Source: Streptomyces sp. NRRL WC-3549 (lineage in GTDB: Bacteria; Actinomycetota; Actinomycetes; Streptomycetales; Streptomycetaceae). From it: a stretch of 18,618 nt of DNA. Within the stretch, counting starts at the first letter, position 1. Every line of letters begins with the position of its first letter. The stretch lies in the NCBI RefSeq assembly GCF_000721935.1, contig NZ_KL585394.1, positions 279,576 to 298,193 of the forward strand. Reading direction: 5' to 3'. Positions 1 to 7,164 of this stretch are shown here, piece after piece. The notes beneath the pieces were generated by a model. It was not told the DNA's origin. It did not search any database and saw only the letters and a list, made by a program, of their open reading frames with translations. Both the position numbers and the translations under genes were made by a program.

Positions 1-556
1 AGATCAGCGTCGAGAGGTACAGGAAGCTGCCGATCTGCAGCAGCGTGCCGAGCAGCAGGAAGGAGAGCGCGGGATAGGCGTACCCGGGGTCGACGAACTG
101 CACGAAGAAGGAAATCAGGAAGAGGATGGCCTTCGGGTTGAACAGGCTGACCACCAGCGCCCGCCGGTAGGGGCGCTCCCGCTCCCCCGGCTCCGCGCCC
201 GGTACACCGCCCGTCCCGTCGCCCTCCGTCAGCTCGGCCACCCGTCGGTGCCGCTCACGCCACATCGACACGGCGGCCCGCAGCATCCCTATCGCCAGCC
301 AGGTCAGGTAGCCCGCGCCCGCGTACTTGACCACGGCGAACAGCAACGGCGTGGTCTGGAGCAGCGAGGCGGCCCCCAGCGCGGACAGCGTCATCAGCAC
401 CGTGTCCCCGGTCCACACCCCGGCCGCGGCCACGTACCCGGTCCGCACCCCGCGCCGGGCGGCGACGGACAGCACGTACAGCGAGTTCGGCCCCGGCAGC
501 AGGATGATGAGCACCAGGCCGGCGAGGTAGGTCGGAAGATCGGTCACACCCAGCAT
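1..556 (-). CDS. leuE: LeuE/LysE-family amino-acid exporter, partial (C-terminus beyond window)
   Basis: Reading the minus strand from ATG 556-554 gives a hydrophobic protein open to the window edge (about 185 residues seen). It begins MLGVTDLPTYLAGLVLIILL and continues with PGPNSLYVLSVAARRG, the hallmark N-terminal segment of LysE/RhtB/LeuE exporters. A central hydrophilic loop rich in E, R and G follows, then RRALVVSLFNPKAILFLISF, the second family signature (FNPKA). The family exports small amino acids such as leucine across the cytoplasmic membrane by proton exchange; the exact substrate is inference. No Shine-Dalgarno sequence precedes the ATG. TGGACA and GACACT lie just upstream with a 19-nt spacer, so a leaderless transcript is possible. 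It follows the mutase gene on the same strand after 122 bp, with a small hairpin between, so co-transcription is uncertain. Confidence 0.85.
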   Translation of the reverse strand, partial: MLGVTDLPTYLAGLVLIILLPGPNSLYVLSVAARRGVRTGYVAAAGVWTGDTVLMTLSALGAASLLQTTPLLFAVVKYAGAGYLTWLAIGMLRAAVSMWRERHRRVAELTEGDGTGGVPGAEPGERERPYRRALVVSLFNPKAILFLISFFVQFVDPGYAYPALSFLLLGTLLQIGSFLYLSTLI

Positions 557-656
557 GGACGGAGTGTCGCACGCGGGTACGACACCGTGTCCACACCGTC
601 CGCATCACGGCCGTCCCGCCCCCGGCGTCCACCTGTCGGGGACCACCGTCCGCGAG

Positions 657-673
657 CCCGCCCGGGTGGCGGG
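657..673 (-). terminator. Short GC hairpin after the mutase gene
   Basis: CCCGCC (657-662) pairs perfectly with GGCGGG (668-673) around a 5-nt loop, only 5 nt beyond the mutase stop codon (681-679). There is no U-tract, as is common in Streptomyces. It could be a weak terminator or an mRNA end-stabilising stem between the mutase gene and leuE. Confidence 0.3.
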
Positions 674-678
674 GCGGC

Positions 679-2259
679 TCAGAACGCGTCCGTCGGGACG
701 TACGCCCCCCAGACCTCCCGCAGCGCGTTGCAGACCTCGCCGACCGTCGCCCGGGCCCGGAGCGCGTCCTTCATCGGGTAGAGGACGTTGTCCGTGCCCT
801 CGGCCGCCTTCCGCAGCTGGTCCAGCGCCGCGTCCACCGCGCCCTGGTCGCGCTCGGCCCGCAGCTTCGCCAGCCGGTCGGCCTGCTGGGCCTCGATCGC
901 CGGGTCGACGCGCAGCGGTTCGTACGGCTCCTCCTCGTCGAGGCGGAAGCGGTTGACGCCGACGACGACGCGCTCGCCGCTGTCCGTCTCCTGTGCGATG
1001 CGGTAGGCGCTGCGCTCGATCTCGTTCTTCTGGAAGCCGCGCTCGATCGCGTTGACCGCGCCGCCCATCTCCTCGATCTTGTGCATCAGTTCGAGGGCGG
1101 CGGCCTCGACGTCGTCGGTCATCTTCTCGACCACGTACGAACCCGCGAAGGGGTCCACCGTCGCGGTCACGTCCGTCTCGTAGGCCAGGACCTGCTGGGT
1201 GCGCAGGGCCAGGCGGGCCGACTTGTCGGTGGGCAGCGCGATGGCCTCGTCGAAGGAGTTGGTGTGCAGCGACTGCGTGCCGCCGAGGACCGCGCCCAGG
1301 CCCTGGACCGCGACGCGGACGAGGTTGACCTCGGGCTGCTGGGCGGTGAGCTGGACGCCCGCGGTCTGGGTGTGGAAGCGCAGCATCAGCGACTTCGGGT
1401 TCTTCGCGCCGAACTCCTCGCGCATCACCTTCGCCCAGATCCGGCGCGCGGCACGAAACTTGGCGACCTCCTCCAGGATCGTCGTACGGGCGACGAAGAA
1501 GAAGGAGAGCCGGGGTGCGAAGTCGTCCACGTCCATGCCGGCGGCGACGGCGGTACGGACGTACTCGATGCCGTCGGCCAGGGTGAACGCGATCTCCTGC
1601 GCGGGCGAGGCACCGGCCTCCGCCATGTGGTAGCCGGAGATCGAGATGGTGTTCCACTTCGGGATCTCGGCCTTGCAGTACTTGAAGATGTCGGCGATCA
1701 GCCGGAGCGAGGGCTTCGGCGGGAAGATGTAGGTGCCGCGGGCGATGTACTCCTTGAGCACGTCGTTCTGGATGGTGCCGGTCAGCTTGTCCGCCGGGAC
1801 GCCCTGCTCCTCGCCGACCAGTTGGTAGAGCAGCAGCAGGAGGGCGGCGGGCGCGTTGATGGTCATCGAGGTGGAGACCTTGTCCAGCGGGATCCCGCCG
1901 AACAGGACGCGCATGTCGTCGATCGAGTCGATCGCGACGCCGACCTTGCCCACCTCGCCGGCGGCGATCGGCGCGTCCGAGTCGTGTCCCATCTGGGTCG
2001 GCAGGTCGAACGCGACGGAGAGGCCCGCGGTGCCGTTGGCGATCAACTGCTTGTATCGCGCGTTGGACTCGGTGGCGGTGCCGAACCCGGCGTACTGCCG
2101 CATCGTCCAGGGCCGGCCCGTGTACATCGTGGGGTAGACACCGCGCGTGAAGGGGTACGCACCCGGCTCCCCCAGCTTCTCCTCGGCCCGCCAGCCGTCG
2201 AGGGCGTCCGGCCCGTACACCGGCTCGATGGGCAGTCCCGATTCGGACTCACGCGTCAT
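679..2259 (-). CDS. Methylmalonyl-CoA mutase-type large subunit (catalytic domain only)
   Basis: A 526-residue TIM-barrel domain of the B12-dependent acyl-CoA mutases, which isomerise methylmalonyl-CoA and succinyl-CoA or related pairs. ATG 2259 is chosen because GGGAGGC (2268-2273) lies 8 nt upstream; an in-frame GTG at 2280 is less likely. Visible family blocks are [12 protein letters not shown] (49-60), [15 protein letters not shown] (81-95), [12 protein letters not shown] (206-217) and the signature near TVDPFAGSY. Tyr56 and Arg174 occupy the places where methylmalonyl-CoA mutases have Tyr and Arg, whereas isobutyryl-CoA mutase A has Phe and Gln, so a carboxylated substrate is likelier. 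The C-terminal cobalamin-binding domain (DxHxxG) is absent and must come from a separate small subunit not present here. It could supply or drain extender units for polyketides. It may also be a MeaA-like ethylmalonyl-CoA mutase, though those usually carry their own B12 domain. Confidence 0.92.
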   Translation of the reverse strand: MTRESESGLPIEPVYGPDALDGWRAEEKLGEPGAYPFTRGVYPTMYTGRPWTMRQYAGFGTATESNARYKQLIANGTAGLSVAFDLPTQMGHDSDAPIAAGEVGKVGVAIDSIDDMRVLFGGIPLDKVSTSMTINAPAALLLLLYQLVGEEQGVPADKLTGTIQNDVLKEYIARGTYIFPPKPSLRLIADIFKYCKAEIPKWNTISISGYHMAEAGASPAQEIAFTLADGIEYVRTAVAAGMDVDDFAPRLSFFFVARTTILEEVAKFRAARRIWAKVMREEFGAKNPKSLMLRFHTQTAGVQLTAQQPEVNLVRVAVQGLGAVLGGTQSLHTNSFDEAIALPTDKSARLALRTQQVLAYETDVTATVDPFAGSYVVEKMTDDVEAAALELMHKIEEMGGAVNAIERGFQKNEIERSAYRIAQETDSGERVVVGVNRFRLDEEEPYEPLRVDPAIEAQQADRLAKLRAERDQGAVDAALDQLRKAAEGTDNVLYPMKDALRARATVGEVCNALREVWGAYVPTDAF

Positions 2260-2305
2260 GTGCTGTGCCTCCCGTTTCACCTACTAAGCGGTAACGACCT
2301 TGCCC

Positions 2306-2329
2306 GGACTCTAGCGAGGGACTCTAGCG
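2306..2329 (-). promoter_or_regulatory. Tandem 11-bp repeat with TAGAGT -10-like boxes upstream of the mutase
   Basis: GGACTCTAGCG occurs at 2306-2316 and 2319-2329, a 13-bp period. Read on the minus strand each copy holds TAGAGT, a good Streptomyces -10 hexamer, about 50-65 nt upstream of the mutase ATG. No convincing -35 box is seen. It could be tandem promoters or a regulator-binding repeat in the 234-bp divergent region shared with the L,D-transpeptidase gene. Confidence 0.35.
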
Positions 2330-2493
2330 GCGGCTGTCCCACCGGTGCGGTCCGTCCGCTGGGACCTTGCTCACAGCTTGAACCATCACCACCGTCCCGG
2401 TCGCACATCATGCGGGGGATTCGGCAACCGGTCGGGGTGGGAATCCCGTCTCATGGGACAGCGGCACGGAACGGTGAACCGAGGGGGCGTGGC

Positions 2494-3426
2494 ATGGGAC
2501 CGATGCGTACGGGCGGACGGGGCGGCGGGAGGCGCGCGGCGGCGGTCGCGGCCGTCGGCGCGCTCGCTCTCACAGCGCTGACCGCGGGCTGCCGGGTGGA
2601 GCCCGCGGGGGCGGCGGGGACCCCGGCTCCGGTGGAGCCGCCCGCCGCGTCGGCGCGCCCCGCAGACGACGCGAAGCCGGGCGGCACCCCCACGAGCGCC
2701 TCCCCCTCACCGTCCGCGCCGCCGCCCACCGCCTCGCCCTCCGCCTCCTCCGCGGCCCCCTCCCGGACGCCGGACGCGCCGGCCGCGCCGGAGCCCGAGA
2801 CGCTGATGAGGACCGGCGACAGCAGCGACCGGGTGCGCGAACTCCAGGCGCGGCTGCGCCAGGTCGGCCACTTCGACCGCAGCCCCACCGGCTACTACGG
2901 CACCGCCACGGAGGCGTCCGTACGCTCCTTCCAGGGCAAGCGCGGCCTGGCCCGCACGGGCAGGACGGACACGGTGACCTGGGAGCGGCTGCTGGGGATG
3001 ACCCGCGAGCCGACCCCCGGCGAACTGCGGCCGCCGACCGAGCGGGAGGTGGCGAAGCCGGACCCGCGCTGCATGAAGGGCCGGGTGCTGTGCATCAGCA
3101 AGAACAGCCGGACCCTGGCGTGGATGATCGACGGCCGGGTGGTCTCGACGATGGACGTCCGCTTCGGCTCGGAGTACACGCCCACCCGCGAGGGCACCTT
3201 CTCGGTGTACTGGAAGTCCCGCCACCACGTCTCGACGCTCTACGACTCACCCATGCCGTACGCCATGTTCTTCAGCGGCGGCCAGGCGGTGCACTACTCC
3301 TCGGACTTCGCGGCCCGCGGCTACAGCGGCGCCTCGCACGGCTGTGTGAACGTCCGGGACGAGGCGAAAATCGCCTCGCTCTACGCCCAGGTGAAGGACG
3401 GCGACAAGGTCGTCGTCTACCGGTAG
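2494..3426 (+). CDS. Lipoprotein L,D-transpeptidase with peptidoglycan-binding domain
   Basis: A 310-residue exported enzyme that forms 3-3 cross-links in peptidoglycan, or attaches proteins to it, outside the membrane. The N-terminus has Arg residues, a hydrophobic run and the lipobox LTAGC, with Cys33 the likely lipidated residue. Residues 34-100 are a Pro/Ala/Ser-rich linker that could span the wall. Residues about 104-165 match the PG_binding_1 fold (GDSSDRVRELQARLRQVGHF, then GTATEASVRSFQ). Residues about 196-310 are the YkuD domain, with His268 and the catalytic motif SHGCVN (Ser281 to Asn286, nucleophile Cys284). GAGGGGG (2481-2487) lies 6 nt before ATG 2494. The frame stays open far upstream, but that stretch is only the antisense of the mutase. 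An in-frame ATG at 2503 is an alternative start. It is monocistronic, followed by a strong hairpin. Confidence 0.93.
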   Translation: MGPMRTGGRGGGRRAAAVAAVGALALTALTAGCRVEPAGAAGTPAPVEPPAASARPADDAKPGGTPTSASPSPSAPPPTASPSASSAAPSRTPDAPAAPEPETLMRTGDSSDRVRELQARLRQVGHFDRSPTGYYGTATEASVRSFQGKRGLARTGRTDTVTWERLLGMTREPTPGELRPPTEREVAKPDPRCMKGRVLCISKNSRTLAWMIDGRVVSTMDVRFGSEYTPTREGTFSVYWKSRHHVSTLYDSPMPYAMFFSGGQAVHYSSDFAARGYSGASHGCVNVRDEAKIASLYAQVKDGDKVVVYR

Positions 3427-3465
3427 CGGCGACGGGCCGACGGGAGCGCACACGAGCGGAAAAGG

Positions 3466-3504
3466 GGCGCGGACGGGACCGGGGGAACGTGTCCCGCCCG
3501 CGCC
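3466..3504 (+). terminator. GC-rich hairpin terminator after L,D-transpeptidase
   Basis: Arms 3466-3479 and 3491-3504 pair over 14 bp with a single A-C mismatch around an 11-nt G-rich loop, 39 nt past the stop codon. There is no U-tract, as usual for Streptomyces terminators. Its position after the transpeptidase and before a convergent gene supports the call. Confidence 0.6.
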
Positions 3505-3682
3505 GGGTGCGCTGAGCCGAAGGTACGGGGGGAACCCCGGCTCGTCGCGCTGCCGATGACCAGTCGGCACTCTGTACTGCGCCGGAGCCCCGAAAAACGT
3601 TACGCCCCTCGCCCGGGACAGGCATAAGCGCAGGTCAGCGGGGTGGCACCAGCGCGTCCCGGCCACGTCCTGCGGGACACCC

Positions 3683-3716
3683 CCACCGGTCGGCGCCTGC
3701 TTCCGGCAACCGGTGG
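3683..3716 (-). terminator. Hairpin after the anti-sigma gene
   Basis: CCACCGGT (3683-3690) and ACCGGTGG (3709-3716) form a perfect 8-bp stem with an 18-nt loop, about 75 nt beyond the anti-sigma stop on the minus strand. It is a plausible terminator for the sigma/anti-sigma transcript, weaker than the hairpin at 3466-3504. Confidence 0.35.
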
Positions 3717-3791
3717 ACGCACCGGAGGGCGCCCCCTGGCCGGCGCACGGCGGCCACAGGACCAAGGTGCGCGCCGGAGGGCCGGACCCGG

Positions 3792-4880
3792 TCAGCGCAC
3801 CGCCACCACGGGCGCGGACGGCTCGTCGGAGGGCGGCACCCGGCCCTCCGCCGGGCGCACGGTGTGGAAGACGACCGAGGGCAGCGACCTCTTGCCGTCG
3901 TCCCCGTCCGGGCCGCCGGGCCGGCCGCCGGGGCCCTCGTCGTCACCGCTCGCGCCTCCGCCGCCGAGGCGGTCCAGAAGGCGGGCGCAGAAACGCTTCA
4001 CGTTCCGCTCACCGCGGGCGAGTTCGACGAGGCGGCGCCGCTCCTCGCCGCCCAGGGAGTCGTCGCGGTAGCTCCGGCAGACCTGGAGCGACTTCTTGTA
4101 GGCCTCGGCGGGGGAGTCGCCCCCGGACGCGCCGGAGGAGGGGTCGGTGGCACCGGTGGAACCGCCGGTCTCCTCCCGTCCGTCCGGCTCGGCCGTCCCG
4201 TCCGGCGAGCCGTGTCCCGGGTCCGCGTCGCCGTCGCCCCGGGTACCGCCACCGCCCGCCGGGTCGCCGTCCGGCGCTCCCCCGTCCTGCGGGTCCGCTC
4301 CCTCCGGGGCGCCCGGGGTGGCGGGCGGCGAGGCCGTACCGGCCGGGCCCGAGGGCCGGGCCGACGGGTCGGTGTCGGGCAGTTCGGCTCCCAGTTCCCT
4401 CGGCGGGGCCGTCGTCGAGACGGACGAGGCCGGTACGGGGGCGCCCTGGCCGCCGAACGGGGCGGGCAGCATGCCCGTACCCCCCGCGACCGCCACCCCG
4501 CCGAGCGCGCAGCCCGCGAGCGAGACGGCCAGGCCGTACCGCACCGGGCGGGTCCAGCGCAGGCGCCGCGAGGGTGTCGTACGCCCGGGCCCGATCCGCA
4601 CGGTGTGCAGGGTGTCCTGCCGTCCGGCGGGCCCGGTGGCACGCGTGGGGTCTGCCCGCTTCCCGGCCGCCGCCCCGGACGCCTCCCGGAACGCGGCCAG
4701 CACGGCCTCCTCGCCGGGGAGTTCACCGGCGGGCGGACGGGGGGTGCGCACCGCGCGCAGTGCGGCGTCCAGCCGCCGGGCCGCCGTCCGGTCGTGAGCG
4801 CCGCCGGGTTCGGCCCGGTCGCCGCGGAGGAAAGCCTCCGCCGCGTCCGCGTCAAGCCAGTCGTCCTGCTCGTCGGCCAT
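3792..4880 (-). CDS. Membrane anti-sigma-like protein, partner of the ECF-type sigma factor
   Basis: A 362-residue protein whose ATG (4880-4878) shares one base with the sigma-factor stop (TGATG), so translation is coupled. AAGGA (4887-4891) sits 6 nt upstream. Residues 1-110 are a charged, helical cytoplasmic part (MADEQDDWLDADAAEAFLRG near the start) that would contact the sigma factor. Residues about 115-135 form a single membrane helix (GLAVSLAGCALGGVAVAGG). Residues 150-257 are low-complexity Pro/Gly/Asp/Ser. Residues 258-305 (AEAYKKSLQVCRSY through VKRFCARLL) form a small helical extracytoplasmic domain with two Cys (268 and 298) that could form a disulfide or sense redox or wall state. 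No zinc-binding HxxxCxxC motif is visible, so it is not a ZAS-type anti-sigma. The role is inferred from topology and gene order. Confidence 0.75.
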   Translation of the reverse strand: MADEQDDWLDADAAEAFLRGDRAEPGGAHDRTAARRLDAALRAVRTPRPPAGELPGEEAVLAAFREASGAAAGKRADPTRATGPAGRQDTLHTVRIGPGRTTPSRRLRWTRPVRYGLAVSLAGCALGGVAVAGGTGMLPAPFGGQGAPVPASSVSTTAPPRELGAELPDTDPSARPSGPAGTASPPATPGAPEGADPQDGGAPDGDPAGGGGTRGDGDADPGHGSPDGTAEPDGREETGGSTGATDPSSGASGGDSPAEAYKKSLQVCRSYRDDSLGGEERRRLVELARGERNVKRFCARLLDRLGGGGASGDDEGPGGRPGGPDGDDGKRSLPSVVFHTVRPAEGRVPPSDEPSAPVVAVR

Positions 4881-5659
4881 CACATGTCCTTCTGCGTCCA
4901 CGCACGCGAATGCGTCACACCGGCGGGCGCCACCGCGCCGCCTCGCGCGAGGCGCTGCGCGGGTACGGCGCCGAGCCCCGCGCCGCCCGCCGGAATCTCT
5001 TCGTCCAGGCCGTTGCCGGTGTCGTTGTCCGGGCCGTTGTCCGGGCCGACCAGCTCCGCCAGCCGCTTCAGACCGCGGTGCGCGGCCGTGCGGACCGCGC
5101 CGGGGCGCTTGCCCAGGGTCCGGGCCGCGCTCTTCGCGTCGAGCCCGACCACCACCCGCAGCACGACGGCCTCGGCCTGGTCCCTCGGGAGCTGGGCGAT
5201 GAGGTCCAGGGTGCGGCCGGTGGCCAGCGCCTCCAGCGCCTCGTCCGCCGTGTCGGACTCGGCCGGCCGCGCCGTCAGCTCGCTCTCGTCCCCGCCGATC
5301 GCGGGGCGCCTGCCCCGCATCCGTATGTGGTCGAGCGAGCGGTTGCGCGCGATCCGGGCGGCCCAGCCGCGGAACCGGTCGGCGTCCCCGCTGAACCGTC
5401 CGAGGTCACGCGCTATCTGGAGCCACGACTCGGAGGCCACGTCCTCGGCGTCCGGTTCACCCACCAGCGTCCGTATGTACCCCAACAGCCGCGGGTGCAC
5501 AGCGCGGTACACAGTACGGAAGGCGTCCTCGTCCCCGTCCTGTGCCGCGAGCACCGCGGCGGTCAGCTCCGCGTCGTCCCCCAGCACTCCCTCAACCCGC
5601 CCTGCTGATCCGAATCGCAGCTGGTCATCACTGCCACGCCACTCTGCGTGACTCAGCAC
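4880..5659 (-). CDS. ECF-type RNA polymerase sigma factor
   Basis: A sigma-70-type factor directing RNA polymerase to a specific promoter set. Region 2 spans about residues 43-120 (DEDAFRTVYRAVHPRLLGY, then EDVASESWLQIARDLGRF and FRGWAARIARNRSLDHIR). Region 4 spans about 152-205 (LIAQLPRDQAEAVVLRVVVG, then KSAARTLGKRPGAVRTAAHR). The linker is short, as in ECF factors. GTG 5659 gives 259 residues and fits the onset of conserved-looking sequence, but no clear Shine-Dalgarno precedes it. The frame is open to 5905, but the extra residues look non-coding. Odd points are a roughly 25-residue N-terminal extension and a roughly 55-residue C-terminal tail with a GPDN repeat and Ala/Gly-rich sequence. 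The downstream membrane protein is the likely anti-sigma factor. Confidence 0.88.
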   Translation of the reverse strand: MLSHAEWRGSDDQLRFGSAGRVEGVLGDDAELTAAVLAAQDGDEDAFRTVYRAVHPRLLGYIRTLVGEPDAEDVASESWLQIARDLGRFSGDADRFRGWAARIARNRSLDHIRMRGRRPAIGGDESELTARPAESDTADEALEALATGRTLDLIAQLPRDQAEAVVLRVVVGLDAKSAARTLGKRPGAVRTAAHRGLKRLAELVGPDNGPDNDTGNGLDEEIPAGGAGLGAVPAQRLARGGAVAPAGVTHSRAWTQKDM

Positions 5660-5790
5660 GCTACGTGGTCGGACGGCGCCTCGTCCATGACTTGTACAAC
5701 CCGCAACTGTCTCCTGACGCTGAGCGGTGTGACAGAAAACGCACCGATGGCGCTGAGTTGAGTACGGGGTCGCGGCGCGGCCTCGTGGAA

Positions 5791-5834
5791 GACGACCGGG
5801 GCCTCTCCTGTGGGGGGTGGCGGCCCCGGTCGTC
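5791..5834. terminator. Perfect 13-bp stem-loop, terminator-like
   Basis: GACGACCGGGGCC (5791-5803) and GGCCCCGGTCGTC (5822-5834) are exact reverse complements around an 18-nt loop. The structure would terminate transcription well. It lies between two divergent genes, where no 3' end is expected. The distal arm is part of the 21-bp repeat found again at 12334. Confidence 0.5.
5814..5834 (+). repeat. 21-bp direct repeat R1, left copy
   Basis: Positions 5814-5834 (GGGGTGGCGGCC onward to GGTCGTC) recur exactly and in the same orientation at 12334-12354, on the far side of the four-gene module. It could be the core of an attachment site or a leftover of a duplicated intergenic segment. Confidence 0.65.
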
Positions 5835-5887
5835 CTCGTCACTAAGCGCTCTGACCAGGCCGTATGTGGGCCAAAGTGGCTGGCACA

Positions 5888-5914
5888 TGGCCAACGCGTG
5901 GCCAACGCAGTCAG
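5888..5914 (+). repeat. Direct repeat R2, left copy (TGGCCAAC twice)
   Basis: TGGCCAACGCGTGGCCAAC (5888-5906) followed by GCAGTCAG recurs at 12197-12224 with one inserted base. Internally it is two TGGCCAAC units 11 bp apart, one helical turn, as expected for a protein-binding site. Confidence 0.6.
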
Positions 5915-6022
5915 CGATCACACGATCCGGCGCCGCTCGCAGCGCATCACAGTACGGATTGCAGGCGACCGCCTGACCTTCGCAGATGACAGCGTTGCAC
6001 TGCGTAGGCCGCAAGGCGCCAA

Positions 6023-6055
6023 GCCATTGCCAATGGCCAAGCCATTGCCAATGGC
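6023..6055 (+). promoter_or_regulatory. Two tandem 15-bp palindromes, likely operator of the ATPase/protease genes
   Basis: GCCATTGCCAATGGC occurs at 6023-6037 and again at 6041-6055. Each copy is a perfect inverted repeat (GCCATTG, one base, CAATGGC), and the two are spaced 18 bp apart. They lie about 120-155 bp upstream of the AAA+ ATPase start. Two identical dyads in tandem are typical of an autoregulator or dimeric repressor; no dedicated DNA-binding protein is encoded in the module. Confidence 0.6.
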
Positions 6056-6177
6056 TGTCGCATCTACCTCTCGTCCAGGCAAGCGGACGCCGAGGGCCGT
6101 ACGATGCAGGCGCGGGTGCCCACTGGATTGGGTACACGTCTACTACAGGCAGTCCGTACGGGAAGGGTGACAGGCGT

Positions 6178-7164
6178 ATGGCAGCGAACGCCGACCACCT
6201 GAAAGCCCTCGTCCGGGCACACTCCGAAGCCAACGACGACCTCTTCTACAGCGTCGCCCTGCAAGTCGCGGCGAAATCCGCCCGTCAGGGACAGGGAAAG
6301 TTCGCTGTAGAGCTGCGTGAGCTGGTCGAGGCTGCCCAACAGCGGCAGGGGAAGCCGGGCACCCGACGTGCCGCTACCCCGGTGGTGCAGCCTCGTGGTG
6401 AGCTGACCAGTCTCCTGACGGCAGGCTACCCGGATACCCAGCTCGACGACATGACCCTGGACGCCGGACTGCGCGCTTCGCTGGATCGCGTGCTCCACGA
6501 ACAGCGACAGCGTGCACGGCTTGAGCGCTTCGGCTTTACCCCGGTGCACCGCATCCTGCTGTCCGGGCCTCCCGGAACGGGCAAGAGCATGACGGCAGCG
6601 GCACTGGCAGGAGAGCTGAAACTGCCCCTGTTCACCATTCGCCTGGATGGCCTGATCAGCCGGTTCATGGGCGAGACCGCGGCCAAGCTGCGTCTGGTCT
6701 TCGACGCCGTGGCCCAGACCCGAGCGGTCTACCTGTTCGATGAATTCGACGCTCTGGGAGCCGAACGGGCAGCAGGCAACGACGTCGGCGAAGCCCGCAG
6801 GATCCTGAACTCATTTCTGCTGTTCCTGGATGAGGCACCCTCCGAGAGTCTCGTGGTGGCCGGCACCAACCACCACCAGCTTCTGGACCAGGCTCTGTTC
6901 CGCCGCTTCGACATGATCGCCACCTACGGCCCTCCCACCGGGGAGGAAGCTGTACAGGTGCTGCAGCGACGCCTAGCCGGAATGGACACAAGCACACTAC
7001 GGTGGGATCTCGTGACAGAACGTGCGTCGGGCCTAAGTCACGCCGAGCTGGTCAAAGCGGCGGAAGCAGCGGCCAAACGAGCCATCCTGGCTGACCGGGA
7101 CGTGGTGGATGAGCAGCTGCTGCTGGAAGCCCTGAATGAGCGGCACACCTCCCGCCATGCCTGA
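6178..7164 (+). CDS. AAA+ ATPase, IetA-like partner of the S8 protease
   Basis: A 328-residue cytosolic AAA+ ATPase. Walker A is GPPGTGKS (130-137), Walker B is VYLFDEFD (184-191, Asp188 and Glu189), sensor 1 is near Asn231 (AGTN), the arginine-finger region is FRRFD (241-245), and a GLSHAELVKAAEAAAKRAI block (285-303) is the FtsH/Cdc48-type sensor 2 helix. Residues 1-115 form a helical N-terminal part without transmembrane segments, so this is not FtsH itself. GGAAGGG (6161-6167) lies 10 nt before ATG 6178; the frame is open upstream but unsupported. The gene overlaps the subtilase gene by 29 nt. This ATPase plus S8 protease pair matches IetA/IetS, where the ATPase is the antidote to the protease on an Agrobacterium Ti plasmid and the pair was later found active against phage. 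That role is transferred by resemblance. Base composition is less GC-rich than the left flank. Confidence 0.88.
   Translation: MAANADHLKALVRAHSEANDDLFYSVALQVAAKSARQGQGKFAVELRELVEAAQQRQGKPGTRRAATPVVQPRGELTSLLTAGYPDTQLDDMTLDAGLRASLDRVLHEQRQRARLERFGFTPVHRILLSGPPGTGKSMTAAALAGELKLPLFTIRLDGLISRFMGETAAKLRLVFDAVAQTRAVYLFDEFDALGAERAAGNDVGEARRILNSFLLFLDEAPSESLVVAGTNHHQLLDQALFRRFDMIATYGPPTGEEAVQVLQRRLAGMDTSTLRWDLVTERASGLSHAELVKAAEAAAKRAILADRDVVDEQLLLEALNERHTSRHA

Larger units (their letters stand above)
3427..3791. other. Convergent intergenic region with two hairpins
   Basis: This gene-free stretch separates the 3' ends of the L,D-transpeptidase and anti-sigma genes. It holds two inverted repeats, listed separately, that fit one terminator for each side. 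The reading frames through it show no recognisable protein and no ribosome-binding site; I see nothing else in it. Confidence 0.6.
5660..6177. other. Divergent regulatory region between sigma factor and defence module
   Basis: This 518-bp stretch has no convincing gene. The open frames through it have no ribosome-binding site or recognisable product. It holds a 13-bp perfect stem-loop, the 21-bp and 19-bp repeats that recur downstream of the caspase gene, and two tandem palindromes. TACGAT at 6100-6105 could be a -10 box for the ATPase gene, but no good -35 box is seen. Confidence 0.6.

Noticed and set aside
1081..2493. A very long plus-strand open frame continuous with the L,D-transpeptidase
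   Set aside because: It is the antisense of the mutase gene, kept open by GC-rich codon bias. The lipoprotein signal and ribosome-binding site place the true start at 2494.
3713..5651. Plus-strand open frames of about 600 residues across the sigma/anti-sigma genes
   Set aside because: They are Arg/Pro/Gly-rich shadows with no domain. The minus-strand genes have clear sigma regions 2 and 4 and a membrane helix.
5655..5688. An 11-codon minus-strand leader frame whose stop overlaps the sigma-factor GTG
   Set aside because: AGGAGA is too far upstream of its ATG and the peptide has no recognisable attenuator features; not enough to call.
5888..6055. Repeats upstream of the ATPase as a small CRISPR array
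   Set aside because: Only two copies of each unit, and the 18-bp palindrome period leaves just 3 bp between copies; no cas genes nearby.
5817..6177. Open frames upstream of the AAA+ ATPase that could extend it or encode a small regulator
   Set aside because: They run through the palindromes and repeats, lack a ribosome-binding site and show no helix-turn-helix; 6178 has a proper start.
6178..7164. ATPase as an FtsH-type membrane protease
   Set aside because: It lacks both the membrane segments and the C-terminal zinc-protease motif HExxH; the protease is the separate next gene.
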